A stretch of 64,000 bases of DNA from Helopsaltes ochotensis (GCA_013400155.1 VXBM01000675.1:257021-321020); one strand, 5' to 3'. Shown: positions 37,761 to 50,881, numbered from the stretch's first letter. The notes: generated by a model from the sequence alone, not told the origin. Numbers and translations: made by a program.

Positions 37761-40700
37761 AAGAATTTTTTATTTAAAAAAAAACACTGGCCGACTTCTG
37801 CATGCAGCTTCTCATTTGGATGTCTTCAGTATTGGATGCTTGACTACCCTACATTCACCTACAAATGGACCTGGAGCTTACTTACAGTTTCCAGCGGGAG
37901 AGCTCAGGTACCACAAGGCCTTGACCAATCAACAATACCATGTCTATCGGGGAGGCTGTCCTCAGTAACCAAGCACACAGCATCAGGAGGAACACACACG
38001 GAATGTCGAGGAAGAAAGAGAACACCTGCCTAACCTAGTCAGGTCAGTCAGATCAACCCATGCATATCAGATCTCACAGCCAGACTACCCTCATACCCAA
38101 CAGACGATTAAAGAGTCATGAGTTAGTCTTTTAAGATTCCCATCATCCTAACAACACTTTTCTGACTTCACTTGTACATAAGTTATGATTCCTCTATCCC
38201 ATAAGCAGGATTTTGAGTAAATGCTGCAACAGCTGCCAGGTCGTAGGGAATGAAGCCATCCCAGAGGGACAGGGTACTGTCTGCAGCAGGGCCTGCAGTC
38301 TTTGCTGAAGGCTGTGCTATGATGATGGGGGAGAAGGGGGAGCCTCCTGTCAGTCATGAATTAAATTTTGATCTTTTCTAGTTTTTGAAAGAACAGTCAG
38401 AAAAGGTTTGTTTAAATCGGTTTACCGTACAAGGCTGTGATATAGATACAATCTAATTAATTAGAAAAAGAGTACAGTTAGACCTCATGGACAGGTTACC
38501 TACTCTGCTAAAACCAAAACCTGGTTTTTGAAACCAGAGTTTTTGAAACCAGAGTTTTTGAAAGCCATATGCAAGGTTAAATTAATAATAATGTAACCAT
38601 TGCTCTCACAATAGTATTTGCATTCTGTGTGGTCTGTGAAGGATTTGAATATTAGTATGCATAACACTGTAAAATAGATTTATAAGGCAGCTAACACACA
38701 CTTGTAAAAGAGATTATTTGTGAGAAATTTTGCTCCTCAGATGTTCCCTGCAGTAGCAGGGAACTGTGTCCCCAGTGTATTAAAGCATAAAGATCATTGT
38801 AAGGACATAAACAGCAGTACATTTTGATGGTGTTGCAGCTGTTTTTGTTAGGCATCTATGGATTGCTGTGATGGGAGCAGGAAAGCCTCAAAACTTCCAG
38901 ACTGTTTTTACTTACGTTCAAAGACTAGGCAAATGCTTAGCAACTAAAAATTAGTCATCGTTAGTCAGGGCTTATGTATATCATACCGCGTGTCTGATAC
39001 TCCTTTCTGGCTCTTGATATTTGCAGGTTGACTGGCTTTAGGTTTTTCAGATCAGGATGGCCAGGACCATTGTGATAATAGAAAAGAGAAACAAATTTAG
39101 CAGGTTTGGCCCAAAGTATTATGCCCTCCTTTTGTAGGTCAAAAGGACGGGGGTATTGGGGTCCTTCCAGACATGAGTGATACTGATTTTCTAGAAGGGT
39201 GTTGCCTGTTAGGTGACTGCTATCTGATTCCTTCTAATAATTGCACAGTGGATATCACTGTCTTAGTTCCACTGGTTTTATGCAACAAAGTTTACAAAAT
39301 CTATAGCTTCTGACATCAGTCATTCTTTTGGTATGTGTGGCTGCCATGCACACAGAAGAAAGTCACAGGTCTGATGCCTGGGGTAGGCAAGAGAGGGTAA
39401 GAGGAAAGAGAGGCAATAATTTTTATTTCATTTAATAAACCACGTTAAGCAATGCACAGTTTTTGGCTGCAGAAACACCATGACTTATTTCACAGAAATA
39501 AGAATAATATAAAAGAATTTCAAGTTAGTCTAGATCAAACGTCAGAAAAGACACATCTCTGTCTGATTTCATGGTCAAGAGATTCCACAGAAAGAGAGAG
39601 AACAGAAATCCTCTCTTTTACCAAATACCTCCCCCACAATCTCTCACACCCTAATGTCAGAAGAGTTTGGTGAAACTTTGGGCAGAACAGAAACATGAAA
39701 CATGTCCCCAGAAGCTAGCACAGGTTTTCTGAGTTCATGTATTTTTTTTCTGACTCATCCCTTTAAATCCCTTTTCATTAATCAAATCCATCCATGCATG
39801 TTTGGTAGAGAAAAACATGACATCGTTAATTCAAAGACCAACATAATTGTTTAAAATTATGGGGGTGCAGTTAAATACACTTTTTAAAACTGTAGATCGG
39901 GGAGTGTGACAAAAAAAAAAAAAAAGTTTCTACTTCTTAGAAAAAGGTCTTATTATACATCTCAAAAATTACTTCATCTTTTTTTAATGGAAGAGGAAGA
40001 TATCAGTCTTGAATTTCCACCAAAAAAACCCCAAACTGGAACACCTATAGGCTAACACCTATAAGATTTAAAATGCTGAGTACTTTTAATTGTTGTTTTT
40101 TTTAAATTCCAAGTATTGTTTTAGTTGTCTTTTGTCAGTTATCACACCACAGAAATGCTAAAGGGTATGTATGTCATGCATTGCATTGCATTTGTGAACT
40201 GCAAGGATAAAAACAACTTTGTAATTGCCGAAGAAGCTTGCACTATAAACCAAAAAAAAAAAAAAAAAGAAGAATTGGATTTTCAGATGGATGGCGTGTC
40301 TCATCTGGTAATTTAACTTCTGGGAAAGATCAGTGATGATTGTGTCAGGGAACAGCTTAGCCAAAATCAAGAAGTAAACCACCAGGCAGCAGCAAGTATT
40401 TCTAGAGATAATCCTAGCTTGAGGCTGGTAGGGTTTGACATACTTCCAGAAGAATGAGACTTTGGTTTATAGTCCTTATTTTTATCCAGGCTTATGCATC
40501 CCCAGTTTTACTCCACACCAGTTTTGGGTGTAGAAAAGGGCAGGTGGTCATCAGCCTGTCCCTCCAAAACCAGCACTCTGCTCACAACACATATTGGGAA
40601 GAAAGAAATCTTTATCCTGACTGGACCCCAAAAGCCTCCTTGGGTCCCTCAAAATCACACTTAGCTCCCCACCATCTTTTCTTACTACTACTTCTTTCTG

Positions 40701-41760
40701 CTACAAAATTTGCCAGCAATTAAGGAAGGAAAATTTAACATGTTCCTCTTACTAGAACAACAAAATACAATTTTTATCAACAGTCCAGAGAATCCCTACA
40801 ATACTGTGGGTGTGATTTACTGCACCTTCAGGAAAAGATCTAAAGCTAGCAGCAGCATTCCTCTGTTTCTCACTCTCCACCAAAATGCACTAATCTGGCA
40901 CTATGTCCAGCTCTGATGTTAAAACAGTCACAGCCCTGCAGAGATGAGCACGTTCAGCTTTAAAACTAGTTCTGGATTATAGAAACAGGCAGCCTCAATT
41001 TCCATTTTACAGTCATGGTCCAGAAGACACTTAAAATGCAAATTTTCTCCTCAGCTGAGACTTTGCTCCATGAAGTATAATGGAGTGAACTTTTGTTCTC
41101 TCTAAAAGGAACTGTACTGAAACAGTTCAAAGAATTGTGTTGTATAGATAAACAACTATGGGATCTTAGTTCCAACCTTGCTTCAAGTGTTTTCTCATTT
41201 ATTCAGAATGGTTGTATACCAAAAGTAATTAAAGATATGGAGGCTTCTTTGCAAAGTGATTTTGGAAAATGGTGGCCTGTCTATCTTGATACTTGAGTTT
41301 TTTCTTTTTGACAAGGCTTTATAAGATAAGACGTATTTTCAGATTAACCACTGAAACTGAAGAACTGAGAGAATGTATGGTGTTGAGTATAAGCACGTGC
41401 CAAAGTGCTTTCTTCACACTTTCAAAAAGTACACAACATATAAAAGCAAGGGGAAAAAAAAGGAAGATACTTTCCCAAAGGCTGATCTCAGCCATCATAA
41501 TGATCCTAGACCAGCGAATCAGATGGAACTGTTGCAGCTCCAGTTTTGTCAGACAGAGCTCCGTGAAGTGATATATCTGAGTGCACTTCCTGTAAGCAGA
41601 GCACTTTACTAGCAGACATCTCTTTATGGTAAGAACCATTTATGGACATATGCATTTTAAGGTAATACAGGTCATCTACTGATGAGATATACCCATCTTT
41701 ATGAATTTATAATGGGACAAAAGATGTGGAGATCTGTTGCTCTGGATCTTGTAGCCTTTC
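37761..41760. other. Intergenic, no gene recognised
   Basis: 4 kb. Contains a 15-bp tandem repeat (TTTTTGAAACCAGAG, nearly three copies) at about 38524-38566 and short A-runs. The open frames are short and unrecognised. Confidence 0.5.
38524..38566. repeat. 15-bp tandem repeat, about 2.8 copies
   Basis: Repeated unit TTTTTGAAACCAGAG; the last copy is partial. Confidence 0.8.
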
Positions 41761-42060
41761 TGATGTTGTTCACGGGTTTTTTGGTGGTTTTTTTTTAATA
41801 GTTTTTAGGTTTTTTCTCGCACAAGTGTTATAAATAAAAAATATGTTTATGAAAAGAGGAAGAAAGTTTACATTCTTCCTTGGGGGAAGGAACAATTGAT
41901 AAACTGTTAGCTTAACCAGTGTGATTGGAGGAGTAGCAACAGTCTTCTCCAATCCATGGTCTAAGTGGAAATAGTATATAAGTGGAGTCAAAAATAAAAC
42001 TGTTCCTTTTTTCATGTCCGAAAAGTGGACAGAGTCCGTGTGTTCTTTCAGCACCCAACA
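41761..42060 (+). mobile_element. Endogenous retrovirus LTR (copy A)
   Basis: Contains AGTATATAAG (TATA), AATAAA and a GTGTGTTCTTTCAGCACCCA-type end closing with CA. It shares an ordered set of blocks with 43125-43382 (GATAAACTGTTAGCTTAACC, CCAGTGTGATTGGAG, CAATCCATGGTC). Boundaries were set by comparing the two copies. Confidence 0.65.
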
Positions 42061-43124
42061 GTAACAGAGATCAGTCCATGATTCTTCATGGCGTGAGCAT
42101 GCACAATCCAGGTTGATGTAGATGCTGTAAACATCAGACCTACAGAAGACCAGCTCTTGGGGGATTAGTTGCTTGTGTTTGGATGATAGCTCACTGGTCA
42201 AGAAAGGCCACAGTGCAGCCCCAAATGGAGCGAGATGGTGGCCCTTGCTGGGTAGGGGCTGCTCGGGGTGGCTGGTGGTGGTGGCAGTGTTACAGCTTGA
42301 TAGGGCTGGGAGCAAGGGACTCCCGTCACCACCAGCAACCCTGCTCTGTCTCCCTCTGGGCACTGACTCCCTCCTGGTCTTTCCAAGCTGGACATCCCAG
42401 CACAGTGGTGATCCTGGAGACACTTCTCTGGGTGGGTACAAACCTGCTGAGTGCCGGCTGACCCGTACCAGCTGCGTGAGCTGCACAGGGAACAACAGTG
42501 AGCTTCATGTGTCGAAGAGTCAGCACAGACCAGGCTTCCCAGGCGCAGGGGTGTTTTTGAAATTCTTACTTTACATATGGAGAATGTCCTTTGGACTTGT
42601 TTGGTCAGCTTCTTTTTTTTTTTCCAGTTTGTCATCAGAACTGCTCTGTAGATACGAGATTAGAGATAACCTGCTGTGTGATACAACAACAGCAGTCTGG
42701 AGTTGGGCTGAATTGCAGGAAGCTTTTCTCTTGGCATCATTTTATGAAGTAATGATGTTATTTTGGCAAGGTAATTCTTTTTGGGGGGTTAAGAAGGGAA
42801 AAAAGCTGTGAAAGGTGACAATCTGAGAATCTGTGCAGAAGTTAAGCTTTTCCAGTCACCATGGTTACTTGCTTCTAAGCCAGAAACAGGGAGGGAATGT
42901 ATAATTTATATCTTTAAACTGGCCTGCCTTATTGAAACTACATTGTGTTCTGAGTTGGACCCACTTCAGTAAAAGTGTTCAAAGAAATGGGCCTGCATTT
43001 GATGTGAAATACCATAGACATTCATCAGAGTAATTAATTCCTGCACTCTGCAAACAGCAATTGTAAAAAATGAACTGACCAAGCCAGAGTCAAAGTGGGT
43101 GTCACCCTGTTCTTCTAAGTCTTC
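42061..43124. other. Sequence between two related LTRs
   Basis: About 1.06 kb. 42230-42540 is GC-richer. No gag, pol or env motif is recognised. The 212-codon (+) and 241-codon (-) open frames overlap each other or the LTR and are not convincing genes. It may be a decayed or deleted proviral interior, or unrelated DNA. Confidence 0.4.
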
Positions 43125-43382
43125 TGATGTTTACATTTTTGTAATGGAGTTTTTCACGCACGTTCATGTAAATAATGATTGTTTTTCATACTTTCATGGA
43201 GGAGAAGAGAGTTGATGGACTGTTGGTTTGACCAGTGTGGTTGGAGAGGTGGAAAATTCATCCTTCAATCCATGGTCACTTTTGGAATTCTATAAATGTT
43301 GAGGTCTGTAAATAAACTCCCCTTCTTTTGCCTTGGACATCCCAGTGTGTGAGCATCGTTCATTCTGTGTCCTATCTTGACA
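43125..43382 (+). mobile_element. Endogenous retrovirus LTR (copy B)
   Basis: Same family as 41761-42060: GATGGACTGTTGGTTTGACC, CCAGTGTGGTTGGAG, CAATCCATGGTC, CTATAAATG, AATAAA, ending at CTATCTTGACA. No target duplication was found. Confidence 0.65.
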
Positions 43383-43754
43383 GGTGGGGTTTTTTTAAGG
43401 TGGTACAAAACCAGATTTGATATTTTTCAGGTGAATTAAGACTCCAGTTGCTTGCCAATGCAAGCTCTCAAGGACTATTTAAGCTGTTAAAGCAAGCGTT
43501 TTGTGGTGAATTGAATATTTTCTAGGCTTTCTGCATGGATGCATTTGACCTTGTAGCTGTTTTTGCATCAGGAAAAAATTGCTAATAAGGAAGGCAGTGT
43601 CTGAAAAATATGATTAAGAAAACGTTATTGAAAATAGTATAACTGCCTATTAATTTCTATCTACTGGCTAAAGAAAGGACATGATTTCTCTCTTCTTTTC
43701 CATTTGCTCAAACTGTCATCCACTCACTCCTAATTAGGAGGGCAAAAGAGCTGG

Positions 43755-43852
43755 TAGTTCTGGGAGAGGAAGGTGTCCCTGCCCATGTTAGGAGGGTTGT
43801 AACTAGGTGATTTTTAAGGTCCCTTCCAACCTCAAATCATTCTATGTTTCTG
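43755..43852 (+). mobile_element. CR1 3'-terminal fragment (about 100 bp)
   Basis: GAGGAAGGTGTCCCTGCCCA and TTAAGGTCCCTTCCAACCTC, ending ATTCTATGTTTCTG, is the sense 3' end of CR1. Confidence 0.88.
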
Positions 43853-45394
43853 CATTACTTTATGTACACCAGCAAGAGCTTTCAGAAAGATATTTTTCCA
43901 ATGTAACATCCAGCTCCTAAAATGTTATATTACATCTCTTCACAAAACATATCTTGTTCCACATCCATGCACTTTACTTTGTTCCATATACAATTTACTC
44001 ACATGACGGTCTGTACCTTTTACTGCAGAGCCTTTTGCAATTCAGGAAACACTGTGGATCAAATTCAAACATTCCTCGGGAAAACCCCTACTTTCAATTT
44101 TTAATAGAGACCTAGTCACTATCTTATCCATTTCAAAAAGCACTTGGGATATGCCTACTTAGATTAGGTGTCAAGAACCCTTAGATTTTTTCCGTGATAA
44201 CGAATATTAATTTTACCTCATTTAATTCAATATTAGTACTGTAATTAGAACAGTATTGTGAAAGCTGTAGCTTTCAAGTGTCTTTTCATTTCATGCTCTT
44301 GATTTGGTCTTTAACTATAAATGCTCATATTGTAATTCATGATTAAATCATGGTGAAGTCATCAGTTATGATTGTGACCAGACATTTGATTTTGACACTT
44401 TTATGATTTACATTATGTAAAGGAAGAGTTCTTGACACCTGAACACTACTGGTGCAGCTAATCCAGACACCACATTTACTGCAGCCAAGGCAAGTGATTC
44501 ATGAGCTAAATTGTGAACATAAATGAACTTTTTGACTGTTGCATCCTCCCTAAAAAGTAAAACAAAAAATACATCATTTGTTTTAAGTAAATCTTAGACT
44601 TTATCTATGATGGTTCAATTGCAAATATCTTTCAGCAGAGAAGAACACTGATGCCCACCCACAATGTGATGTTATAAATTTAGAAACACTCTTCTGCTGT
44701 TACCATAGAAATCATTTAAGTTTGCAACAAAAAATTATGGGGGAATTTAGGGAAGATTTAACAGATGCTGTTAAATTCCATCTATTTTGTTTTCAATGCA
44801 CAAAATACCCTCAGAGTCAAAAAACAGTCAAGTTAACAGGGGAGGGATGTTTGAAAATCTTTATCTTTGCCTGAGAAAAACAGAAGAATTGCAGCCCAGA
44901 AGTCCAGAAAAACAGAAGAATTGCTGGTAGCTGCCTTATCCAGCTCCTCTGTGTCCTGTCTTACACCATTGGAAGATGAATCCTTCAGCTCTCAAGATTT
45001 GAGTCAGAGATATCACTTCTGGGATGAACAGGAATTGCACCTATTGATGGTGCTATTAATCTGTCTTATTTGAGACTTAAGACCTCCTTAAGTACAATGG
45101 CCTTTCCAGCAAGAAAAATTCACATCAGAAATATAAACTGCTATAACAGCTTTTCAAAACAGCTTCTGTGTGACTAATCTGGATAAACAAGCATTTGTGG
45201 ATATGGCTGTGAATCATCTCATTATAGTGAGATTCCATGTGAGATTCCAAGGTCTTCTCAGCAGGAGCAAGGTTTGATCTGAGTGCCTAGAATGGAGAAG
45301 GCTTCATATTCAAAATCACCTTTAGCAGAGTAGAGATTTGAAAATGTCAGATCCATACACCATCAGATTTAGTATTGAGACTCCCACTGATTTT
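43853..45394. other. Intergenic, nothing recognised
   Basis: A/T-rich. A 19-bp direct repeat (AGAAAAACAGAAGAATTGC) occurs at 44874-44892 and 44906-44924. No gene. Confidence 0.5.
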
Positions 45395-45915
45395 TATACA
45401 GTTTGGATGTGATGCAGTGCTTACACAGGACCTTTTCTGCTTCTCACCCCACTCAGCCGGAGAGGAGGTTGGGAAAAGGGCTCTCAGGACAGGTGACCCC
45501 AGCTGAGCAAAGGGATATTCCACACCATACAACATCATGCTAAGTATAAGAAGTGGAGGCAGAAAGAGGAAAAAAGGGACATTTGGTGTGATGGCCTTTG
45601 TCTTCCCAAGTCACCATCACCTGTAATGGGGCCCTGGTCTACTGGAGAGGGATGAACACCTGCCTGCTCATGGGAAGCAGTAAACTAATCCCTTGCTTTT
45701 CTTTACTTGTGTGTGTGGCTTTTGCTTACCTTTCTCTTTACCTCTTGCTGTACATTTTACACTGTCTTTATCTCTACCCATGTATTCTCTTTTTAACTCT
45801 GATTTTCTCCCTTATCCCTCCAGAAAGTGAGGAGGAAAGAGGAGAAGTGAGAAGAGCAGAATGAGACAGTGGCTGTTGGGAGTTTAGTTGCTGGCTGGTG
45901 TTAAACCCTTTAAAC
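45395..45915 (+). mobile_element. Endogenous retrovirus LTR, 5' truncated
   Basis: Collinear with the complete LTR at 48537-49107: GGACATTTGGTGTGATGG, GTCTTCCCAAGTCACCATCA, GAACACCTGCCTGCTCATGG, ending TGCTGGCTGGTGTTAAACC. The first third is missing or unrecognisable. Confidence 0.8.
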
Positions 45916-46349
45916 TCTTCTGTCTTTCAAAAACATAAATCCAAACCACTGCACTAGTAGTACCAACTACTAGAAAGAAAACTGACATTAAACCTGCCAA
46001 AAAAACCAGGACACCTGAGATAAATGAACAATTCCATATATCTCAGAAAGTACTTTAGTGCTTCAGAAGGAAACCTGGTGCAGTGCTGTTCTATAAAGCT
46101 GCTCTATAGTAATACAGACCTTTGATACTGAAAAAACAATATGCTGGCAAGGATTTGAATGTTCTCGTGCACACGGTTATCTGCTAGAGATCACCAGTCA
46201 AAGTCTGAAATTAACTGTGAAAGAAATAAGGAGCTCTGAAAACTGCTGAGGAGGAGTGGCCAATAGTTTTCAGGTCTTTATTCCTAAGTCCCTATGATTG
46301 CATCTTGTCTGTCTCATGATCACACTCAAACCAATGTTCTCCAGAACAA

Positions 46350-46353
<4 letters not shown>

Positions 46354-46396
<43 letters not shown>
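46354..46396. repeat. (AC)n microsatellite
   Basis: About 21 uninterrupted AC units. Likely polymorphic. Confidence 0.97.
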
Positions 46397-46399
<3 letters not shown>

Positions 46400-48180
46400 T
46401 CATGAAGTGAAGGCATTGAAGAACTTTCAAAAGAGAAAAAGACAAACCACAAACTCAAATGCTGCTGCTGTTCTCAAAGTCAAATGATTCCAAATAATCA
46501 ATCCTAAATATTCAGCACATTACAGGTATTTTTAGTCTTCCAATTGCTGACTAATGAAGAAGACATTAATTCTTTTTAAAATATGGGTTCAAAACTTTTT
46601 CAAAGAACTGCCAATCATGCATTATTCCCCTTAGTCAACACAGTGACTTACTTTTAGTAGAGGCAAACATTTCATTAGGTTGGTACATACAGATCCCCAG
46701 GTGTATGTTGATACAGCTTCTTACGAATTTGTTCAGTGTGTGTCAACACAGGTCTGCTCTGAAAGTTTTACAATAATTTATATTTTTGGCACTCCAAGCT
46801 GAGTTTGCTGTGACACTGAAACAATTCAGAAAGCACATTCAGTATATGAATGTATTGGGTCTGGCTGACATGGAGCCGACTTTCTCCACAGCAGCCCACA
46901 AGTGTTACTCATGGCAAAGCCCTGCTCTTCTGGTAGCAACTAAACAGCTCCTGGAAGTGGAAAGTGATTTTTTTTTTTTGATTTGCACTTCCCCAACACC
47001 CATTTCTTACTTTATGTTTTACTTTAACGGTTAGGATTAAGATTAGGTTTGAGTCTCAATTTGCTGTCTCTATTAAGCTGTAATTATCTTAGAAGTCACC
47101 TTGCCTTTCTTCTTCCTTTTCCCATGTTGCAGAAAGTAGGTAGCGAGCAGCTATGTGAGCATTTGGCTCAGTTATGGCTGGCCCATGATTATAAATGAGC
47201 TAGTGATTTTTGAGAAGGAATTCATCACAGGAAAGCAGACTAACTGTTTTCTACCTGATTTTTTTTTCTCCTAACTAAAGAGAAAACTAAAAATTGTGTT
47301 GGTCCTGACACACACCTCCATGTCCTTTCAACTAGCAGCTCAGTGGTGCTCTGAGAAACTGCTGTGGAAAATGAGAGTTCTCAGTTAAATGTCTGGCAAC
47401 ACCTTTTCATTTTCAGGCTTCTTTCTCTGTCAACAACGCTACACTAGATTCTCCAAGATTTCTGGGGAAATTAATGAGTTGAACTTAATCTAACTATGTG
47501 TAATCCTTGGATTTATGCAATTTTTGTGTTTGTGTGGTGTACACTGTGTGGTGTTCACTTGTTTGGTTGGCTGGTTTGGGTTTTATTTTTATTTATGTGC
47601 ATATGTTCTAATTAATTAAAAATTCACATTACAAGAGGCCAGCATACAGTATGAGGCTGGTAGCTCTGACTTTTGGAAACTCAGCACTTGCCTACTTGTG
47701 CTACTGCGGCTGTATGTGTGTTGGCAAGGATGGGAAGTACAGCCTTTTAAGCTTTCCCTAAAAACAAACTTCACATTAAAACCAGGATTTCCAGCTCAGG
47801 TATCTGCCCTTGATCCCAGCCTCCTCCCCTCAGAAGCTTGCTAGAAGTGTAGACGATCTGGGTCGCAGCTCAGATTGAGGGGAGCCGCATCCCTTCCTGT
47901 GCGACCAAAGCTGGCCAGCCAGCTCTAAAACCCTTTCCAGAAACCCAGCTTGATGAATTAACGCGCAGCGTGAAGCTAACTTGCAAGCAAACTTTTTCAC
48001 TTTGTTACAGTGACACCTGCTGTTGCAAGGTAGCTTTTTCGAGAGAGAAACGTGAGGACGTCGGTAAGAGCAGCAGAAGAAAGGCTTGTACTTTGGCACT
48101 GAAAAACAAATGTTCCAATATGCCAAGGGGTTTTTTTCAGCACTGCTTTCTTCATTCCACGCTTACTAAGTGGGGGAAAA

Positions 48181-48223
48181 AACCAAACCAAACCAAACCA
48201 AACCAATCCAAACCAAACCAAAA
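48181..48223. repeat. (CCAAA)n pentanucleotide repeat
   Basis: About eight units of AACCA with one T substitution. Confidence 0.95.
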
Positions 48224-48536
48224 TAAAAAAAGGGGGTTCTGTGACTTTGTGCATCTAGTCTAGATGATTTATGCATGCATTACACTCTGGAGCGACAACT
48301 GTCACACAGATTTGGAACCTTCTCTACAATGAGACAGCAAAGCAGTCCTCTAAAAATAAATGAAAAAACTCGGACCCAATTCTTTATTAAAGTATGTCAA
48401 ACATGAAGCCCACAGGGCTATCCTGATGTCAAATCAATTAGGGAAGATACAGTTAACTACCAGTATAATTTACTCCAGATCACTAAATCAAGCTCCCTTG
48501 TAACATCATTTACCTTTAAGAAGGAGCACAGCATTC

Positions 48537-49107
48537 TGTCTTGGTTTCAGTTGGGGTTGAGTTAATTCTCTTTACAGTGGTTGTCATGCGGCTGTTTTGG
48601 CTTTGTGCTGAACACAGGGTTCATTATACAGAGACGATTGTTATTTCTGAAGAGAGGCTACACAGAGCCGAGGCCTTTTCTACTCTTGGTGCTGCCACAG
48701 TGGTAGGGTAGGGATACGTGGGGGACTGGGAAGAAACAGAGCCAGAACAGGTGACCAAAACTGACTAAAGAGGTATTCTAGATCATCATCCTCAGTATAT
48801 AACAAGAGGGGAAGAAGGAGAAAGGGGGGACATTTGGACTGATGGCGTTTGTCATCCCAAGTCAACATCATGTGGGATGGGGCCTTGCTCTCCTGGAGAG
48901 GGCTGAACACCTGCCTGCCTATGGGGAGAAGTCAATTAATTCCTTACTTGGTTTTGCTTGTGCGTGTGAGTTTTGCTTTCATCAAATTGTCTCTATCTCA
49001 CCCCACGAGTTTTCTAGCCTTTCCCTTTCTCTCCCCAGTCCTGTGGGTGGGGCAGTGAGTAAGTGGCTGCCTGGGGCTTGACTGCTGGCTTGGATTGAAC
49101 CACAACA
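48537..49107 (+). mobile_element. Complete solo LTR of an ERV-L-type endogenous retrovirus
   Basis: Starts TGTCTTGGTTTCAGTTGGGG and ends ..GAACCACAACA (5'-TG..CA-3'). It is flanked on both sides by the same 5 bp, CATTC (48532-48536 and 49108-49112). TATATAA is visible near 48797. No retroviral coding sequence is attached. A 5-bp target duplication fits the ERV-L class. It appears to have formed by recombination between the two LTRs of a former provirus. Confidence 0.93.
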
Positions 49108-50881
49108 CATTCCTCAGTTGCAGACTAACAAAACTCAGAGCTATGGTTATTAAGCAGTAGCTCTGTGAAGAAAAGATCTACACTTAACCGGGTCACTAAT
49201 GGTAAAATTCTTTAATATTAAGAAAACAAAAACATCCCCCAAACCCCCCAAACAAAAGAACCCAAACAAAATCTCACTTAAAAATTTACTGAATTATCCA
49301 GGTAGTGATAACTGTGTTTTGTCACTGTGAAGGTCTAGCTTCAGTTCTATGAGTGGGCTTCTTAATCTGAATCACTCTTTTTTAGATAATTTCCATTTAG
49401 GCCCCAGGAGAAGTACCAAACAGTACTTACTGTCCGTTGTAATATCTCCTTTAAATTGCTTTAATTTCAACAAAAGTTAAGCTGTCTCAAACAGCAACAG
49501 GAAGCTGCCAAAAACCTCAGTTGACATGCTGGGAGGCAAAAAACAGCGACTTGTTGTCAGGCTAATTACAATAAAGCTCTAGGTTTATTATTTGGACTCA
49601 TTTCCATGCACAGTGACAGCTGCAGAGTTGAAGAGAGGCAGGTGCAAGCTGTGTGAACTTCTGTACTTCAATACCCACAAGCTGTTTCCTGCCCCACTCT
49701 CTTCCCCTTCTTCCCACCTTCCCCCCACCCGCTGCCTCTAAATGGCATTTTGGACAAACTTGGCTGGACATCCTGCTTGGCATCGTCAGATATTTGACAG
49801 AGGGCCTTCTCTCCATTTAAAGATTAAAGCACATGCATTACCCTGCCTCTGTTGTGACTAATGGCACGCATAACTGACAAGGAACAAGAATGCCCATCAG
49901 GATTTATTCTAAGAGTGTTCTGAGTAAGTGCTACAGCAGGGGATGGGGGATGTTATTGTTTTGCTTGTTTGGTTTTGGGTTTGCTTGGTTTTGTTTGGAT
50001 TTTTTGTTTTGTTTTGGGGTTTCATTTTGTTTCATTTGGGGTTTTTTGTTTTGTTTTCTTTTTGGGAGGGGGGAGTGGTTTCACAACCAGTCAGCCACTA
50101 ATGTGATTTTTTGAAGCAACATAGCCACTACCTGTACTTAGTCTCTGTAGACCTTAGGTGCAGTCATGAGGATGAGAAAGAAGCAGCTAGTTAGACGTGG
50201 TGATCCAAAATGCAATTCTTTCTTGAAAGGAGAGTTCATAATATCAGAACTACCAATACCCAAATGCAACTCAAGAAAGTACAAAAAAACAGTACAAAAC
50301 CTGGAAATAATGGAAAAATTCCTATTGAAACACAGTAAAAACCATACCTCTGAGGTTCTGGTTGCTGCATAGTTTTGGGATGGCTTAAACCTTAAGGCAA
50401 CAATTTCCTAAAATGGGTAGATTATGGCAATACAGCTTGAGTCTTTCTAGACATTTTCTAGGCAAATTCCTTGTGATCTTTTAAAAGGATAAGATTAGTT
50501 TTATAACATAAAGATTGTATTATGACTTTTCTCTAAGTAATACAGGTACAACCTCATTCTACTCTGGAATATTCCATCACTAACTTATCATCAGAAAGAC
50601 TAAGCTGCTACTGAAGAGTTATTTTCTTTGGATAATGAGGTATTAGCCATTTCCATAGAGACTTTTAAAATCTTTGTCATGTAGGTAATAGTAAATCTGC
50701 TGCTGCTTTAAAGGAGTAGATGTCTGATTTTCTGGGGCTTATTTTTCCTTGGATGTGGAAGGTTTGGGATTATTCTGTATTTCTCCAATAGCAGAAAACA
50801 TATTGTAGGGACTTTTCACCTTTTCCCCCAAGACCCATGGCTTTATTTCATTTCACATACATCTCACAAGCATTACCACTT
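49108..50881. other. Intergenic, low-complexity G/T stretch
   Basis: Contains a T/G-rich low-complexity block at about 49951-50077. Otherwise unrecognised. Confidence 0.5.
49951..50077. repeat. T/G-rich low-complexity block
   Basis: Runs of TTTTG, TTTGG and GGGTTT with a final GGGAGGGGGG. The open frame across it encodes only F/G/L/W-biased residues. Confidence 0.85.

Larger units (their letters stand above)
45916..48536. other. Intergenic with CA repeat and CpG-rich patch
   Basis: Includes the (AC)n microsatellite at 46354-46396, a CpG-enriched patch at about 47840-48065 and a CCAAA repeat at 48181-48223. No gene recognised. Confidence 0.5.

Noticed and set aside
41770..42495. 241-codon minus-strand frame
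   Set aside because: It runs antisense through an LTR and a GC-rich patch, ends in a lysine run from the T tract, and has no recognisable domain.
42173..42811. 212-codon plus-strand frame
   Set aside because: Overlaps the antisense frame in GC-rich sequence. No retroviral or cellular motif seen.
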